In this document: one piece after another, positions 34,621 to 45,361 of the stretch
Layout: each line of letters opens with the position of its first letter
Numbering within the stretch: the stretch's first letter is position 1
Source of the DNA: Apium graveolens
Taxonomy: Eukaryota > Streptophyta > Magnoliopsida > Apiales > Apiaceae
Length of the DNA stretch: 64,000 bases
Direction of reading: 5' to 3'
NCBI RefSeq assembly: GCF_009905375.1
Contig: NC_133650.1
Coordinates: forward strand, 173,246,518 to 173,310,517
Notes under the pieces: generated by a model
Seen by the model: the letters and a program-made list of their open reading frames with translations, nothing else
Told to the model about the DNA's origin: nothing
Databases searched by the model: none
Position numbers and translations under genes: made by a program

Positions 34621-35134
34621 CTGCATCATCGTTAAAAGTCTCTGCTTCTGTTTCTCGCCTTTAAATGTTACCGTTGCATTTTCTCTAGTTCGCGGATTTA
34701 CTTTCTTGTTTGCGCAATGGATCCTGAGCATTATTATTAGCTAACCAATTAATTCCTAAAATAACATCAAATTCTCCTAACTTGAAAGGTATCAAGTCAA
34801 CTGAGAAATGATATCCTTATATTTCGATATCGCACCCTGGACACACCCGGTCTACCATAATTTGATCATCATTTGCTAGCTTTATAATTAACATTTTTTC
34901 CAACCGTTGAATTTCACAATATAACTTATGAATAAATTCTTCAGAAACAAAAGATCTTGTGGCTCCAGAATCAATCAATACTTGTGCATCTACAGAATTC
35001 ACGGAAAGCGTACATGCCACCACATTGGGACATTGCACAGCTTCTTTCATTGACATATTAAAGGTCTTTTCCCTAGGCTGATTCTGCTGTGGTGGCGGAG
35101 GTAATGCCAAAACCTTTGGAATACCAGCTGTCAT
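34621..35134 (-). pseudogene. Gypsy element 2 aspartic protease
   Basis: The minus-strand frame 35134-34817 encodes the retropepsin active site VLIDSGATRSFVS preceded by the linker LALPPPPQQNQPREKTF, then ILMIKLAND-type strand residues and the beta-hairpin DRVCPGCDIEI. The frame then stops near 34816. Downstream (ILGMD-like block near 34750) it continues in decayed form to RT. The enzyme would process Gag-Pol. Confidence 0.85.
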
Positions 35135-36199
35135 TGCTGCTCATCTACAGTCTTTAGCGATATGTCTCTTTCTTCCGCATTGGAAACAAGTGACCTATGT
35201 CTTCTCTGTTGGGCATTCCCAAAAGTAGTGTCCCTTCTGCTTGCATTTGAAACACGTGACGTTCGTCTTATTACAGATCCCTGTATGCTTCTTCCCACAT
35301 GTTCTGCAGTCATGTATTGGTGGTCGGATAATTCTTTATTGATTTGGGGCTGGGAGTCAGTTACCCGTCCTCTAATTGCCCTGTTCTGTGCTTCTAAAAT
35401 TTGAATTTGTCCATGATTGAAATCCCGGCCTCCTGTTGGAACTGTTCTGAAAACTTCTTGGTCCCTTTTTCTTTTGGGACGTTTCACTTTCTCCTTCAAT
35501 TATCATGGCCTTCTGAACTACAGTTGTATACGTCGTCAGTTCAAACACTGCCACTCTGCTACGAATCCACGGCTTCGATCCATGTTGGAATCCCTTAGCC
35601 CGCTTCTCATTGGTATCTACCTGTTCTGGAACAAACCTAGCCAATTCAGTAAACTTGGCTTCATAATCAGTGACCGATAAATTTCCTTGCTTCAACTCCA
35701 AGAACTTAATTTCCATCTGGTTCTTCATATAACGGGGAAAATACTTTTCCAGAAAAAGCTCGGTGAATCAATCCCAAGTTACTACACCCTCGCTGTCTAG
35801 CGCTTTCTTGGACTCCCACCAGTAATTAGCTTCTCCTTTCAGGAAGTAACTAGCAAAATCCGTCTTCTGATCAGCTTCCACTTTAACCAACGCAAATGCT
35901 TTCTCCATCTCCTTTAGCCAGGCCCTTTCCTTGGTAGAATCTGCTGAACCTTCAAATTCATGAGGCTTTACCGAATAGAACTATTTGAAAGTAACAACAG
36001 GTACAACTGGTGGTGCTTGTGGCTCTGGACGAAGTGGCTGCTGTAACATCTGCTGTTGGAACTGATGTTGTTGTTGCTGCATCATTACCATTTATTGTTG
36101 CATTAAGTGAAACATTTCATCCATATGGTGGTTATTGTTGTTTTGGCCTTCGGTATTGTCATAGGATGACTTAGTTCTGGTTTTTCTTTTTGGTGCCAT
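35135..36199 (-). pseudogene. Gypsy element 2 Gag
   Basis: ATG at 36199 starts MAPKRKTRTKSS. A glutamine-rich region follows (near 36060-36090, with a stop in it), then the Gag fold: HEFEGSADSTKERAWLKEM, FASYFLKGEANYWWES and the WD-stop-FTELFLEKYF block, where TGA at 35770-35768 stands where gypsy 1 has Arg. From 35728 the frame is open (LKQGNLSVTDYEAKFTELAR). Three zinc-binding motifs close the protein at 35300-35140: CRTCGKKHTGIC, CFKCKQKGHYFWEC and CFQCGRKRHIAKDC. They are spread over frames that differ from the long open frame. Confidence 0.85.
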
Positions 36200-36739
36200 A
36201 TATCTGATAATAAAACAAATGGTTCTTTTAATAATAATTTACTGAAACAGGTGATACAGATAAAGAAACAATTTGTACGGTGTTAAAACAGAAAATTTAA
36301 ACAGTTTATATTGGAAAGAAAATAATTTACCCGATATCTAAAACGAGAAACTAAAACAGTTCAAAATTTAAACAAATCATTTGGAAATAATTGAAAATTT
36401 TGGGATAATAATTGGTACAATTTTTGTTTTAAATAAAAACAGCTTTGAGATATGGAAAAACTATGAAACAATAAAGTAAATGTTAATGCTTTAAAGACTG
36501 AGAAAATAAAAGAAAAGGTTGGAAAAGTTTATTATATATATATATGACACCAGCTACAGGTGTTAGTGCTTGATACAAAAGGGTCTACATCTGATCCGTC
36601 ATAGCTACTGCTGCTACATGTCAAAACTAGATACTACACACATACAAGCCAAATCATACTATACTATGCTACCTCTATCTACATATGTCACATATAGTAC
36701 AACACATCTGGCTATCTGGCTAATCTCAAAATCCTGGTG
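36200..36739 (-). other. Leader between accessory ORF and gag of gypsy element 2
   Basis: AT-rich untranslated stretch with a short (TA)n run at 36533-36544. I see no gene or regulatory signal in it. Confidence 0.5.
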
Positions 36740-37287
36740 GCACACGGTCTATCTCCTGCTGAATCGACTCTAACATTGCCTCTGTCAATCTCATAGCTCG
36801 GTAGGTAAAGGTATCGGATGGTCGATAACCTCGTCCATGAACTCGACAGGCGGAAACTGATAAACTCCGGGCACAGGAGCATAAATAGCTATAGGTGCTG
36901 GGAATAATACTGGTGGTACCTAGGGCTTAACCTTCTGAGGGGCTGGGGGTACATCAGGCTGTGGAAATAGAACCTCTGGCTACGGCAGCTGCACTGGCAC
37001 CTGTGGGTCAAGCTTATCCCACTGTGGAAAATCAACCATGTCAGGTACCTCAAATATCGGGAACTCAAGAGGTGGTAAATGAGGTATCTCGGGCTCAAAA
37101 AATGGGAAAAATCAATAGGGTCAGGTACCTCTAACACTGGTGGATCTGGTATCTGCTCTGAAGCTGGTGGAGCTAGCTCTTGCGGTAGTGGTGGTGGTGG
37201 TGGTGGAAGTGATGGAAACACATGTGCTGACACTGATGGTAATGTTGGTCCGGATACTGTCCTCCTTGATGAAGATGCTGAAGCCAT
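36740..37287 (-). pseudogene. Proline-rich accessory ORF ahead of gag in gypsy element 2
   Basis: ATG at 37287 opens MASASSSRRTVSGPTLPS, followed by a polyproline run (SLPPPPPPLPQELAPPASEQ) and repeated acidic-proline phrases (PDPPVLEVPDPIDF; EFPIFEVPDMVDFPQWDK; FPPVEFMDEVIDHPIPLP). A one-base insertion in a T run near 37108 shifts the frame, and two stops lie near 36980 and 36920. Otherwise the frame spans about 180 codons. It is in the leader between primer site and gag, where gypsy element 1 has its own proline-rich ORF (4679-5191). No known domain is recognised. It could be a translated upstream ORF or a captured fragment. Confidence 0.5.
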
Positions 37288-37453
37288 CTGACAGAATAAC
37301 CATAACACAAGAAAAGGTCAATTCCCATTCCTATAACTTACAATTTTTTAATCTGAGAAACTAACCAGACCCTAATACCATTATTCCTATCTTATGGGAT
37401 CATCATATCTTAACTTAACTCTAATGTTCTTGTTTTCAGGGGCCAAAACCTAA

Positions 37454-37467
37454 GCTCTGATTTCAAC
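37454..37467 (-). other. Primer binding site of gypsy element 2
   Basis: On the minus strand the LTR end (GTGTTACA) is followed by GTTGAAATCAGAGC, a decayed tRNA-Met type site (TGGTATCAGAGC expected). Confidence 0.7.
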
Positions 37468-38954
37468 TGTAACACCCTCCAAATCCGGGGTATAGATCTG
37501 GGGTATTACTATCACTAACTACCTTATTGAACTTGTACAATAATAATATAAACATATAATTACCCCTTATTACTACTACTCAGGATCTTTTAAGATTAAG
37601 GTACGAAAACAAGAACAACTTACCAACTTTATTACAACATCTCAAATAACATATCTTACAAATCTTCATTATTACAAACCAGTTATCTATATAAATTTTA
37701 AACTAAACTTCTTTTATTCAAACTAAGACTACAACTTACCGTGTTACACCTGTTCTGGCATCCCAAAATTCTCTTCTAGAATAGGAATAAACACTCTTGG
37801 TGCTAGAGGGTCCCGCTACTTGACCCACTTCTTGACTACTCGGGTTCGGATGGGTTTCATTCTCAACTTTAACTGAAAAAAGGTGAATAACAATAATAGG
37901 GGTGAGCCAAAATTGCTCAACAAGCCTATAACATTTATATATAGTTTAAAGAGAGAAATTTAAATGAACTGGTAATCTGCTGGTTTGAACAACCATCTGC
38001 TTCTGTAGTGAACAATGAAAACCATTATTGGCGAGTACCAAATGAACTAGACTAGACACAAAAACCAACATATACACTATAACCAGCTAATCAGTCTAGA
38101 TATAGCGTGGATCTATACCCAACTGCATAGACCCACCAACATATAGGGTACCCAGGAACTATGGCCTAATAATCAAGGGTATGGTTCAAACCCGGCCCGT
38201 ATCGTAACCATCAAGTCCATAACTTAGCATCCGGAACAATCGGTATGCTTTCGATATGTCCCAACATCAGAATATATCAGAGTATATATATATATGTGTG
38301 TATGTAATTATTGGAATATGAATAGATGATTCAATGAATTAGGAGAAATCAGGAATCAAAATGAAATAGGAACAAAGGAATAACAATCGTGTATCAGTAT
38401 TTGTGAAAAGGAGTTATCAAGGTATAGCTGTTATGGAAAGTTGAAAGCAATTCAGTATTCTGAACTTAGAATAGGGGAAAAACTTGGCTGGTATACGATT
38501 CGCCTCGGGTAGGTCACAACTTTCTATCTCCGACTTGATTCGCCTTGCTGGTGCTGAATCTATCAAGGAAAGATACTTGTTTAGTTGACTTACATCGTAC
38601 GCGTATCTCAGACTGGAACCATGTAGCTCTTATTGTCTACCCATATGATTCTATCTGACTCGTATATAATTATCTAACAAATAGAGTTCAAGTAATCATG
38701 TAAATCACATAGCATTTAGGCACATAATTAATTTAGGCTTATAATTATTTTTAAAATCGATACTAGACCTATATTCGCATTAACAAACAGTTTCTGACTC
38801 GATTCATATTTTTCCAGAATTTATTTGACTCGCATTTATTAATAACAAGGTCTGAAAATGAATAAGTATCATATGCCAACTCGCTCTCGAAAGAAATTAT
38901 GATTTATAACTACTTTTAATGGAATCGGGTCATTTTTATGAGTCTAAGGGTCTT

Positions 38955-39179
38955 TTTTTATCGTAGAGCACCCGCAGCCGCTACCCTTCGGGTGCGCACT
39001 GGGTAAACCCCACAGGCTCACGCAATAGCATGAAACTACGTGAACCAAGGTAAACCGCATTTAAGCGACATGCTCTGACTCAGGATGCATAATCATAAAT
39101 TCTTCTCTCGTGGGATTCGAACCTGTGACCAAGAGGATAGTTATTCTCTCTTTAACCAACTGAGCCAACCCTTGCGGGC
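38955..39179 (-). mobile_element. tRNA-derived SINE in the gypsy element 2 LTR
   Basis: A 225-bp insertion read on the minus strand. The head contains a polymerase III A box TGGCTCAGTTGG (39167-39156) and a perfect B box GGTTCGAATCC (39123-39113) about 33 bp further. A non-tRNA body follows, and the tail ends GCTCTACGATAAAAAAA. A 15-bp target duplication GAGTCTAAGGGTCTT flanks it (38940-38954 and 39180-39194). The other LTR of the same element has the uninterrupted site at 28681-28695. SINEs are transcribed by polymerase III and mobilised by LINE enzymes supplied in trans. I do not assign a named family. Confidence 0.93.
39113..39167 (-). promoter_or_regulatory. RNA polymerase III internal promoter (A and B boxes) of the SINE
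   Basis: A box at 39167-39156 and B box at 39123-39113 on the minus strand, in tRNA-like order and spacing. Confidence 0.85.
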
Positions 39180-41029
39180 GAGTCTAAGGGTCTTCATTTC
39201 GATTAAATCGGATAAACATTTTAATTACTATGCAATAAACAAGATTAAATCAATTATCAATCAATTATAAACAATTATTCGCAATTACTTAAATCTTTCT
39301 TATAATTTAAATGATTATCTAGGAAATATCATATTTTAAAATAATTTCTCCCTAATTTTTGGAATTAAATACAATTTATTACAAATTATTTAGTTAAATT
39401 GATTAATTATAATTAATTAATCAATTCAAATAGATAATAAGTAATTTGGGAATAAGTAAGTAAATAAATAAATGGTTACATTCCGAATCTCTAAAAATTG
39501 GAACACAACTCGAATTACTACAAGTTATTCACTTAAACCGATCAATTATCGAACAACTAATCAGTCTAAATAATTAATATTCAACTAATAAATAATTAAA
39601 TAAATAAATAAATGAGTAAATAAATAGATAAATAAATAATTAAATAATTAAATAATTAAATAAATTTCAAATTTCTGAATTTCTGAATTTAGAAAATAAT
39701 TCAGAAATTATTTATAAAATAATTCAGATTTTTAATCAAATTATTTATTTGATTTTCTAATTAATAAAAACTGATTTTCTGATTTTATAAAAATAAAACT
39801 AAATTACAAAAATACAGAAACATAATCCAGAAAACAATTTTGCGGGTTTTTGGATCAAACCCGGGTCGATTTCCGGGTTGGAACTAGGTCGCGAAGAACA
39901 CCACCGCGGCTCTGCCGCCGGTGGTTGTTCCGGAGAGTAATCACAGCCAAATCACTCGATTTCAGACTTGATTTTTCTGTGTTTTCAATCTACAACACCC
40001 CGGGACTTCCTTCTTTCTTCCTTCGTCGATAAAGCGATCGGAATCGCGACGAACATGGCGGCGACGGCGGCTTCTCCGGCGAGCTCGAAACGGAGCCGAA
40101 ATCGAACGAACCCGGTGCTAATCGATCAGAAATTTGATGATCTAAACTTTTACAACAACGAAATCATCTAAAAATTAATGAATTAAAGAACCCGAAATCA
40201 AGAATCAAACCCAAAATCACAAATTCAAAATCGATTAATCTACAAATAAAATTGATAACAGAATCATAAAGTATGATTAACAAGCTTCACAACGAGTACT
40301 TACATGATCAATTTGGTGTACAAAATCACGATCAATTTGAGGTTTGATTCCAAGAACTCCAAACCCTAATTTTCTTGAATTTTCTGATTTTTCTATTATT
40401 TAATAATTAATTAATAATAATTCAGGTATTTATATTAGTACAAATAATACCCCTAAATAAAATTAAGGCCCTAATTATACATCTAATAAAATTAATTGGC
40501 CCCAATGTTTTTAATTTTTGGGAATTAAATTTGAATTTTTAAATATCCAATAAATACAAAATATATGCCAAAAATTCCCAAAAATTGTGAATAATAAAAA
40601 AATACAAAGAAAAATGATATTTGATAATTTCATGATCCTATAAAAATAAAAATATGATTTTTGTGGGGTTTTGACACCCGAAGAGGCCCGGAAAAATCGT
40701 TTTTCGTGAAACGAGCAAATTTGTAAAATGTCTAGATGTTCAGAATATCGATATGGTATAGGCCATACTTGACAAAATAGGGTCAATGATTTTATATGAA
40801 ATATCGACTATTAAAACACTGTTTGGGCGGTACAACTTTTCATTAAAAAGCATTTAACTAGAATAAAACACTCCATAATTACCCTAAACACGTTCTGATC
40901 GAAACAGATTACACGTAGCACATAACAGCTAGGGTTTTATAACTCAACACACTTACTGACATATTTAAACACACAAATAATCTTTATTAAGATATAATAC
41001 AAGCGTAATTTCTCGGTCATTACATTATC

Positions 41030-42804
41030 TCACATATCTTCTTGTCTAACTGGCTCTTAGAGAGAAGTCCTATATTTTTTCCTTTCTTGTCTTGCTTTTT
41101 AGGATCTTCATTTATTTTAGCAGGGACTCTAGGTTCAGCTTTTTCTTCAGCATTGTTCTAAGAGGTAGAACCAAATTCATAGACTCATTCAACTCCTCTT
41201 TCATCAGTTCCAACAAACTTAACTGGAGCTGTGTTATTAATGGATTTATTGATATTCCTATCAGCAAATTTGTTATAACCTAGACATTCTTTCCGGTTCT
41301 TATCGTTGATGAAATCATGAACTTTCTTTCCTAAGGTCATCCAAGTCTTAAACACTTCCCTTCCCTGTTCTAGAACTTTCTCTAATCTAGCATACATGAT
41401 GTTTATCTGAGTTTCATTATGCTATACTTTCCTACATGTTTTTTCATGTTCATTCATGCATACTAACTCAGCTTCTAAGAATTCATTCCTTTCTTTAAGT
41501 CTCTTATTATCAGCAATCAAACTATCACATTCAATAATCTTACATTTAAAAGTAACATGCAAAGACTACAAGAAAGTTTTCAGTTCAGACACATTATGAA
41601 TATCAACAGGAAATATAACTGATGGTGCCTTATCAGTTCCCCAAGCATTCTCTTCATGAGCTGCCATGAGTGCATAGCATTCATCATCATTGTCAATTTC
41701 TGATGAATCCATCCAGTCTTTGTCGGAGTTTGTTGTGACCAAATATTTTCTGATTGTCTTGGGGAACTCACTTTCCAGATGTCCCCTTTTATTACAGTTG
41801 TAACATGTCACATTGGTCTTGTCAAACTTCATTTCCTTGTTGTTCTTACCATCACTTCTTATGAACCTATCTTTGCCTTGACCAGAGAACCTTCTGTTGA
41901 AACCACCTTTCCTCTGTGGTTTTCCAAACCCCATCCTTCTGAATCCTTTCACTAGCATTGCAGCCATCTCAACCATTTGAGGATCATCCATATCGATTTC
42001 AGAATCCTCGTCAGTATCTGTGCCAGGATCTGATGAATCATCCATATCTGATTTTTACCTTCTCCTTGACCTCTCACTTATCTTAACTGCATTTGTGAGT
42101 CTCAGCATTAGGAGCCACAACCTTCATCTTCTGACCTTTTCTATTCTTCCTTTGTTGGATCTCCAAGTCATGAGTCTTCAGCATCCCATATACTTCATCC
42201 AGTGTTAGACAATCAAGATCATATTGATGCCTAATTATTGAGTCCCGTGTATCCCAATCTTCTGGAAGAGCTCTCAGAAATTTTGTGTTTGAGCCTTCCC
42301 TTTCATACTCTTTTCCAACCAATGATAGATCATTCAACAGTGTCAAAAATCTATCATATATGTCAGTAATCGACTCATCTGCTTTGGCATCAAATTGCTT
42401 ATATTCTTGCATAAGAACAGCTCTTCTATTTTTCTTTATTGCCATCATACCTTGACACTGAGTTTCCAAGGCATCCCAGATTTCCTTTGCAGTCTTACAG
42501 ACAAAAACTCTGTTTGACATCACATTGTCCAAACTGTTGTGTAGAATATTCTGACCTTTAGCATTTTAAGCATAACAACTTTTTCAACGTCTGACCACTT
42601 TAATTTTTCCTCTATTGCATAGTATTCGGGAGCATCTGCAGACATAGCCACAGTTTCCATAGGATATGGAGGTCCTATTTTGATGATATCAGCATAGGCA
42701 TCATCAACAGCTTCAAGGAACATCAACATCTTTACTCTCCATGTGGAGTAATCAGATTTCTTCAGAATGGGAATTTTCATGCTTTCATACTTACTTCCAG
42801 ACAT
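41030..42804 (-). pseudogene. Sirevirus B Gag (N-terminal two thirds)
   Basis: ATG at 42804 begins MSGSKYESMKIPILKKSDYS, followed by the copia Gag region (WRVKMLMFLEAVDDAY; FVCKTAKEIWDALETQCQG; MQEYKQFDAKADESITDIYD; MLKTHDLEIQQR). An acidic stretch (42045-41980) leads to the first zinc knuckle CYNCNKRGHLESEF, whose last Cys is Phe. Further down, the coiled-coil-like region includes EQGREVFKTWMTLGKK (41360-41300). Frameshifts occur near 42525, 42075, 41565 and 41400. The frame is then cut by gypsy element 2 at 41024 and resumes at 27208. Gag would form the particle shell and bind RNA. Confidence 0.87.
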
Positions 42805-42835
42805 CTTTACCTTTGCAAATTAACTGTTAATTTGA

Positions 42836-42849
42836 CCGCTCTAATACCA
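42836..42849 (-). other. Primer binding site of Sirevirus B
   Basis: TGGTATTAGAGCGG on the minus strand, just after the 5' LTR: tRNA-Met type with one change. Confidence 0.85.
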
Positions 42850-42854
42850 TTTAT

Positions 42855-43420
42855 TGCCCAGTAAAGTAATTATTTAAGGGGGGTTGGATACAATTACTTA
42901 ATAAATAGATGTATTATGAAAGTAAAGTAAGAACAGATGAATCAAATAACATTTTATATTGATCTTTGATAAACTGTTACAAAACTCTCTTAAGAACAAT
43001 ATTCTTAAGAGATGTTAGGTTACACGAATACTCGAGTTGTGCTCTATCACTTCTATTGTGATAACCTATTCTATGTTTATATACTACACAACTACAAATC
43101 AGTCCTCTGTCAATGAAAAGATATGTTACAATATAACTCTAATACTTTACATATCTAAATCAACAACGATCCTATAAATCAGCACCTTCTGATTTATCTC
43201 GCAGTCATGACTTATCATCCAAGTCATTCTTCAACGGATAGCTTTGATCAACGGATAATTGTTTTGGCTTCAACGGATAATCATTTATATGTATCAACGG
43301 ATGACTAATCAATTGTCAATGGATGATATCAAAGCTTTCTACGGATAATCATATTACAGCAGTTGATCATATCCTGATTGTGACATAAATCCTGATCTTC
43401 GACTTCGCCAATTCTCAACA
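42855..43420 (-). repeat. 5' LTR of Sirevirus B
   Basis: A 566-bp LTR. On the minus strand it begins TGTTGAGAATTGG and ends TTACTGGGCA. The plus strand shows reiterated CAACGGATAATC-like motifs at 43235-43350. TATA box on the minus strand at 43083-43076 (TATATAAA). The flank at 43421 is ZMYM1/hAT-like sequence. Confidence 0.82.
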
Positions 43421-44201
43421 CTTTGCACCGTGAGGAAAAGGAAAGACCCGATACCCAAGATTTAAGATCCGAGACCCTCAAAAAAGAAGAAGTGAAAGTC
43501 TACCCAAGGTTTTGCAAGTTCTTGAGGAGGTGACTAGGTTGTTACGCTCTGAGTTAGTTCTTGTAACTATGTTGTAGCTATTTATTTTGAGAAGGTAACG
43601 TGTGTGTGATGATACAAGATAACTTAATAGTTGTAAAGGTTTCTCCGCCTACTATAGAGGATATTCTTCATAGTAGTGAAAATCTCAAGTTTGGGGAGGA
43701 GCTCGGGGAAAAATCCTCGATGGTTCAATGTTAAGTGGTTTACAACTTGGAGGCCTTGGCTTGAATATAGCATCTCTAAATATGCAGCCTTTTGTTTATA
43801 TGAAAATACAGCTGGTGGTAATATTTTTGTTGGTGAAGGTTTTAAGAGATGGAAGAGATTAGGGACAATCAGAGATCAGGTCAGAAAATACATGAGTTCA
43901 CATAATAATTCAGTGGTTGTTATGAAACTATTTAAATAATAAAAGGGAAGAACTGCTAGTGCTTTATCAAAGTAAATAGAGGTATCGTAAGTGATTAGAG
44001 GCATCAATTACTTCCATTAGAGGGATTTTATTACAAAGGCTGTCATTTCGGGGACACGATGAATCTGAAAACTCAATAAATAGAGGTAATTTCATGTAAT
44101 TGTTGACTCTTCTTTCTGAACATGATCCCGAATATTTTAAAGTTATTTTGAAGATGGCCTTGAGTAATTTTCAACTTACTTCTCCGATAGTTCAAAGAGA
44201 T
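43421..44201 (+). pseudogene. ZMYM1-like / DUF4371 hAT-type gene remnant, 5' part
   Basis: Around 43700-43860 the frame reads RPWLEYSISKYAAFCLYENT and FVGEGFKRWKR, the pattern of the TTF-type zinc finger seen in plant ZMYM1-like proteins (a family derived from hAT transposases). A Cys of that finger is Tyr here. From about 44040 a second frame gives RGHDESENSINRGNF, LLTLLSEHDPEYF and ALSNFQLTSP, the DUF4371 start. Stops and frameshifts separate these blocks, so the gene is decayed or spread over exons I cannot resolve. It is cut at 44201 by the Sirevirus C LTR with target duplicate GAGAT, and continues at 44815. The left 250 bp hold no recognisable frame. Confidence 0.7.
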
Positions 44202-44814
44202 TGTTAGATATATTTGATAATGTCATGGCTAATATGTTTTATGTTTAGATTTCAGATCTTATTTGAACAGAACAAATCAGTAATTAACTGATCAGTACTT
44301 ATACTGGACGTCAGAACTTAAGGGATATCAGTACTTATGTTATCAGGAGATAAGCATCAGGAGATAGATATCAGAACTTAAGTGCTGAAGGACGATCAGA
44401 TAAGGACAGTAGCTGATTAAAGTTAAGAAGATCAAGATAAACATAAGAAGAGATATGCATGAAGAAGGAATTCCGTAAAGAATGGAATACTTGGAAGGAA
44501 AGATATCTGATTGATATATATTAGGAAGCAGAATTATATTCCATATCAATTAGCGATTATCTTGTAACTGTGTAATATATAAACACAGATATAGGGTTTA
44601 CACTATAAGTGTTATCATTATCGAGAATATTATTTACTGTAACCCTAGCAGCTCTCGTGATATTTTGTTTATCACTGAGAGATAACAGTTCCAGATTGTA
44701 ACAGAGTTTATTGTTTCAATAAAGTTTGTTTTCTGTTACATAAGTTCTTGAAGTTTGATTTGATTGTAATAAACACTGTATTCACCCCCTCTACAGTGAA
44801 AGTGTGACCTAACA
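44202..44814 (+). repeat. Left LTR of Sirevirus C
   Basis: TGTTAGATATATTTG ... GACCTAACA, flanked by GAGAT on both sides (44197-44201 and 44815-44819), so seen alone it looks like a solo LTR. It contains repeats of TCAGAACTTAAG and ATCAGTACTTAT and a TATA box at 44576-44583. Confidence 0.93.
44576..44583 (+). promoter_or_regulatory. Candidate TATA box, left LTR of Sirevirus C
   Basis: TATATAAA followed by CACAGATATAGGG; duplicated in the right LTR at 57145-57152. Confidence 0.5.
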
Positions 44815-45153
44815 GAGATATAATTAATGTCTCGGGGTAATGTTGAAGCATTGTCAATAGGTGAACTTGAAACAGGAAATGGTCTAAATTAGGAACTTGG
44901 TTTAGGTAGACCATGTGACACTCGTTGGGGTTCTCATTTTAAAATAATATTGAATGTGCTTGATTTATATCCCACAATACTTGAGTCACTTGATGTTATT
45001 GCAGAAGTTTCTGATACAATTGACTCCAACAAGGCATAATATGTCACCCACTTGTTGATGTCATTTGATTTTGTGTTTGTTGCACCCTTGATGGTTTCTG
45101 TATTTGTAATAACAAATGAGCGGAATGTGGCACTGCAGAAGCATGATCAGGAC
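44815..45153 (+). pseudogene. ZMYM1-like / DUF4371 hAT-type gene remnant, 3' part (left copy)
   Basis: The frame continues after the LTR with GELETGNGLN, a stop where Gln is expected, ELGLGRPCDTRWGSHFKI, then LDLYPTILESLDVIAEV and, after another stop, THLLMSFDFVFV. This pattern (GEIETGRGLNQE, DTRWGSH) is typical of the DUF4371/hAT-like middle region of plant ZMYM1-like proteins. The segment is repeated almost unchanged at 57384-57722 as part of the 1,145-bp duplication. It is cut at 45154 by the start of a Sirevirus D LTR copy. Confidence 0.75.
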
Positions 45154-45361
45154 TGTTAGATATAATTGATGATATCAGGGCAGAAACTATCAGAAGTTCT
45201 TGTAACGACCGAGAAATTTATGACTATTTTGTGTTATAACAAATAAGTATTACGTGAGTTATGATATTTTAAATTATGATTTATCATAAAAAGGTATCTG
45301 ATATGTGTTATATGTGTTCGGTGTGGTTCTAGATAATTTCGGGTATATGTGTTCGGTGTGG
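45154..45361 (+). repeat. Truncated copies of Sirevirus D LTR and solo gypsy LTR, plus filler
   Basis: 45154-45200 repeats the first bases of the Sirevirus D LTR (57723-57769), and 45201-45346 repeats the start of the solo gypsy LTR (57770-57915). The copy breaks off at GGGTAT. Bases 45346-45361 then duplicate 45311-45326 (TATGTGTTCGGTGTGG) and lead straight into Sirevirus gag. Confidence 0.9.

Larger units (their letters stand above)
27209..41024 (-). mobile_element. Gypsy element 2: Tekay-type Ty3/gypsy chromovirus (minus strand)
   Basis: A complete but mutated 13.8-kb element with LTRs of about 3.4 kb (right, 5': 37468-41024; left, 3': 27209-30581) and a perfect 5-bp target duplication TTATC (27204-27208 and 41025-41029) inside Sirevirus B gag. 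The order on the minus strand is primer site (37466-37454), proline-rich accessory ORF, gag, protease, RT, RNase H, integrase, chromodomain, polypurine tract (30592-30582). It carries two later insertions: a solo Sirevirus LTR in its integrase (31696-32728) and a SINE in its 5' LTR (38955-39179). Several stops and frameshifts prevent activity. Confidence 0.92.
37468..41024 (-). repeat. 5' LTR of gypsy element 2
   Basis: The plus-strand ends are TGTAACACCC and CGGTCATTACA; target duplicate TTATC follows at 41025. It is longer than the other LTR because of the SINE (38955-39179) plus its duplicated target. TATA box on the minus strand at 40434-40427. Its homology to the solo LTR at 57770-60805 is visible in the shared block around the phrase GGGTATAGATCCA/GGGTATAGATATG. 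Confidence 0.9.
25618..43420 (-). mobile_element. Sirevirus B (minus strand), 5' part, split by gypsy element 2
   Basis: Reading from right to left: 5' LTR (43420-42855), primer site (42849-42836), gag (from 42804), then gypsy element 2 as an insertion (41024-27209), then the rest of gag, protease, GAG-pre-integrase and integrase core to 25618. There the LTR of element E cuts the frame. RT, RNase H, the third ORF and the 3' LTR are not in the window. The right LTR end abuts the ZMYM1/hAT-like gene remnant at 43421, so B was inserted in that locus. Confidence 0.85.

Noticed and set aside
37079..37364. Gly-rich and Val-rich plus-strand frames
   Set aside because: They are the reverse side of the polyproline tract of the gypsy 2 accessory ORF; composition explains them.
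39100..39180. Possible tRNA gene (A and B boxes)
   Set aside because: No full cloverleaf or acceptor stem is apparent; the boxes are the head of a SINE with target duplication and A tail.
44343..44914. Two 68-codon minus-strand frames, repeated at 56912-57483
   Set aside because: They are duplicated only because the LTR and flank are duplicated; chance frames.
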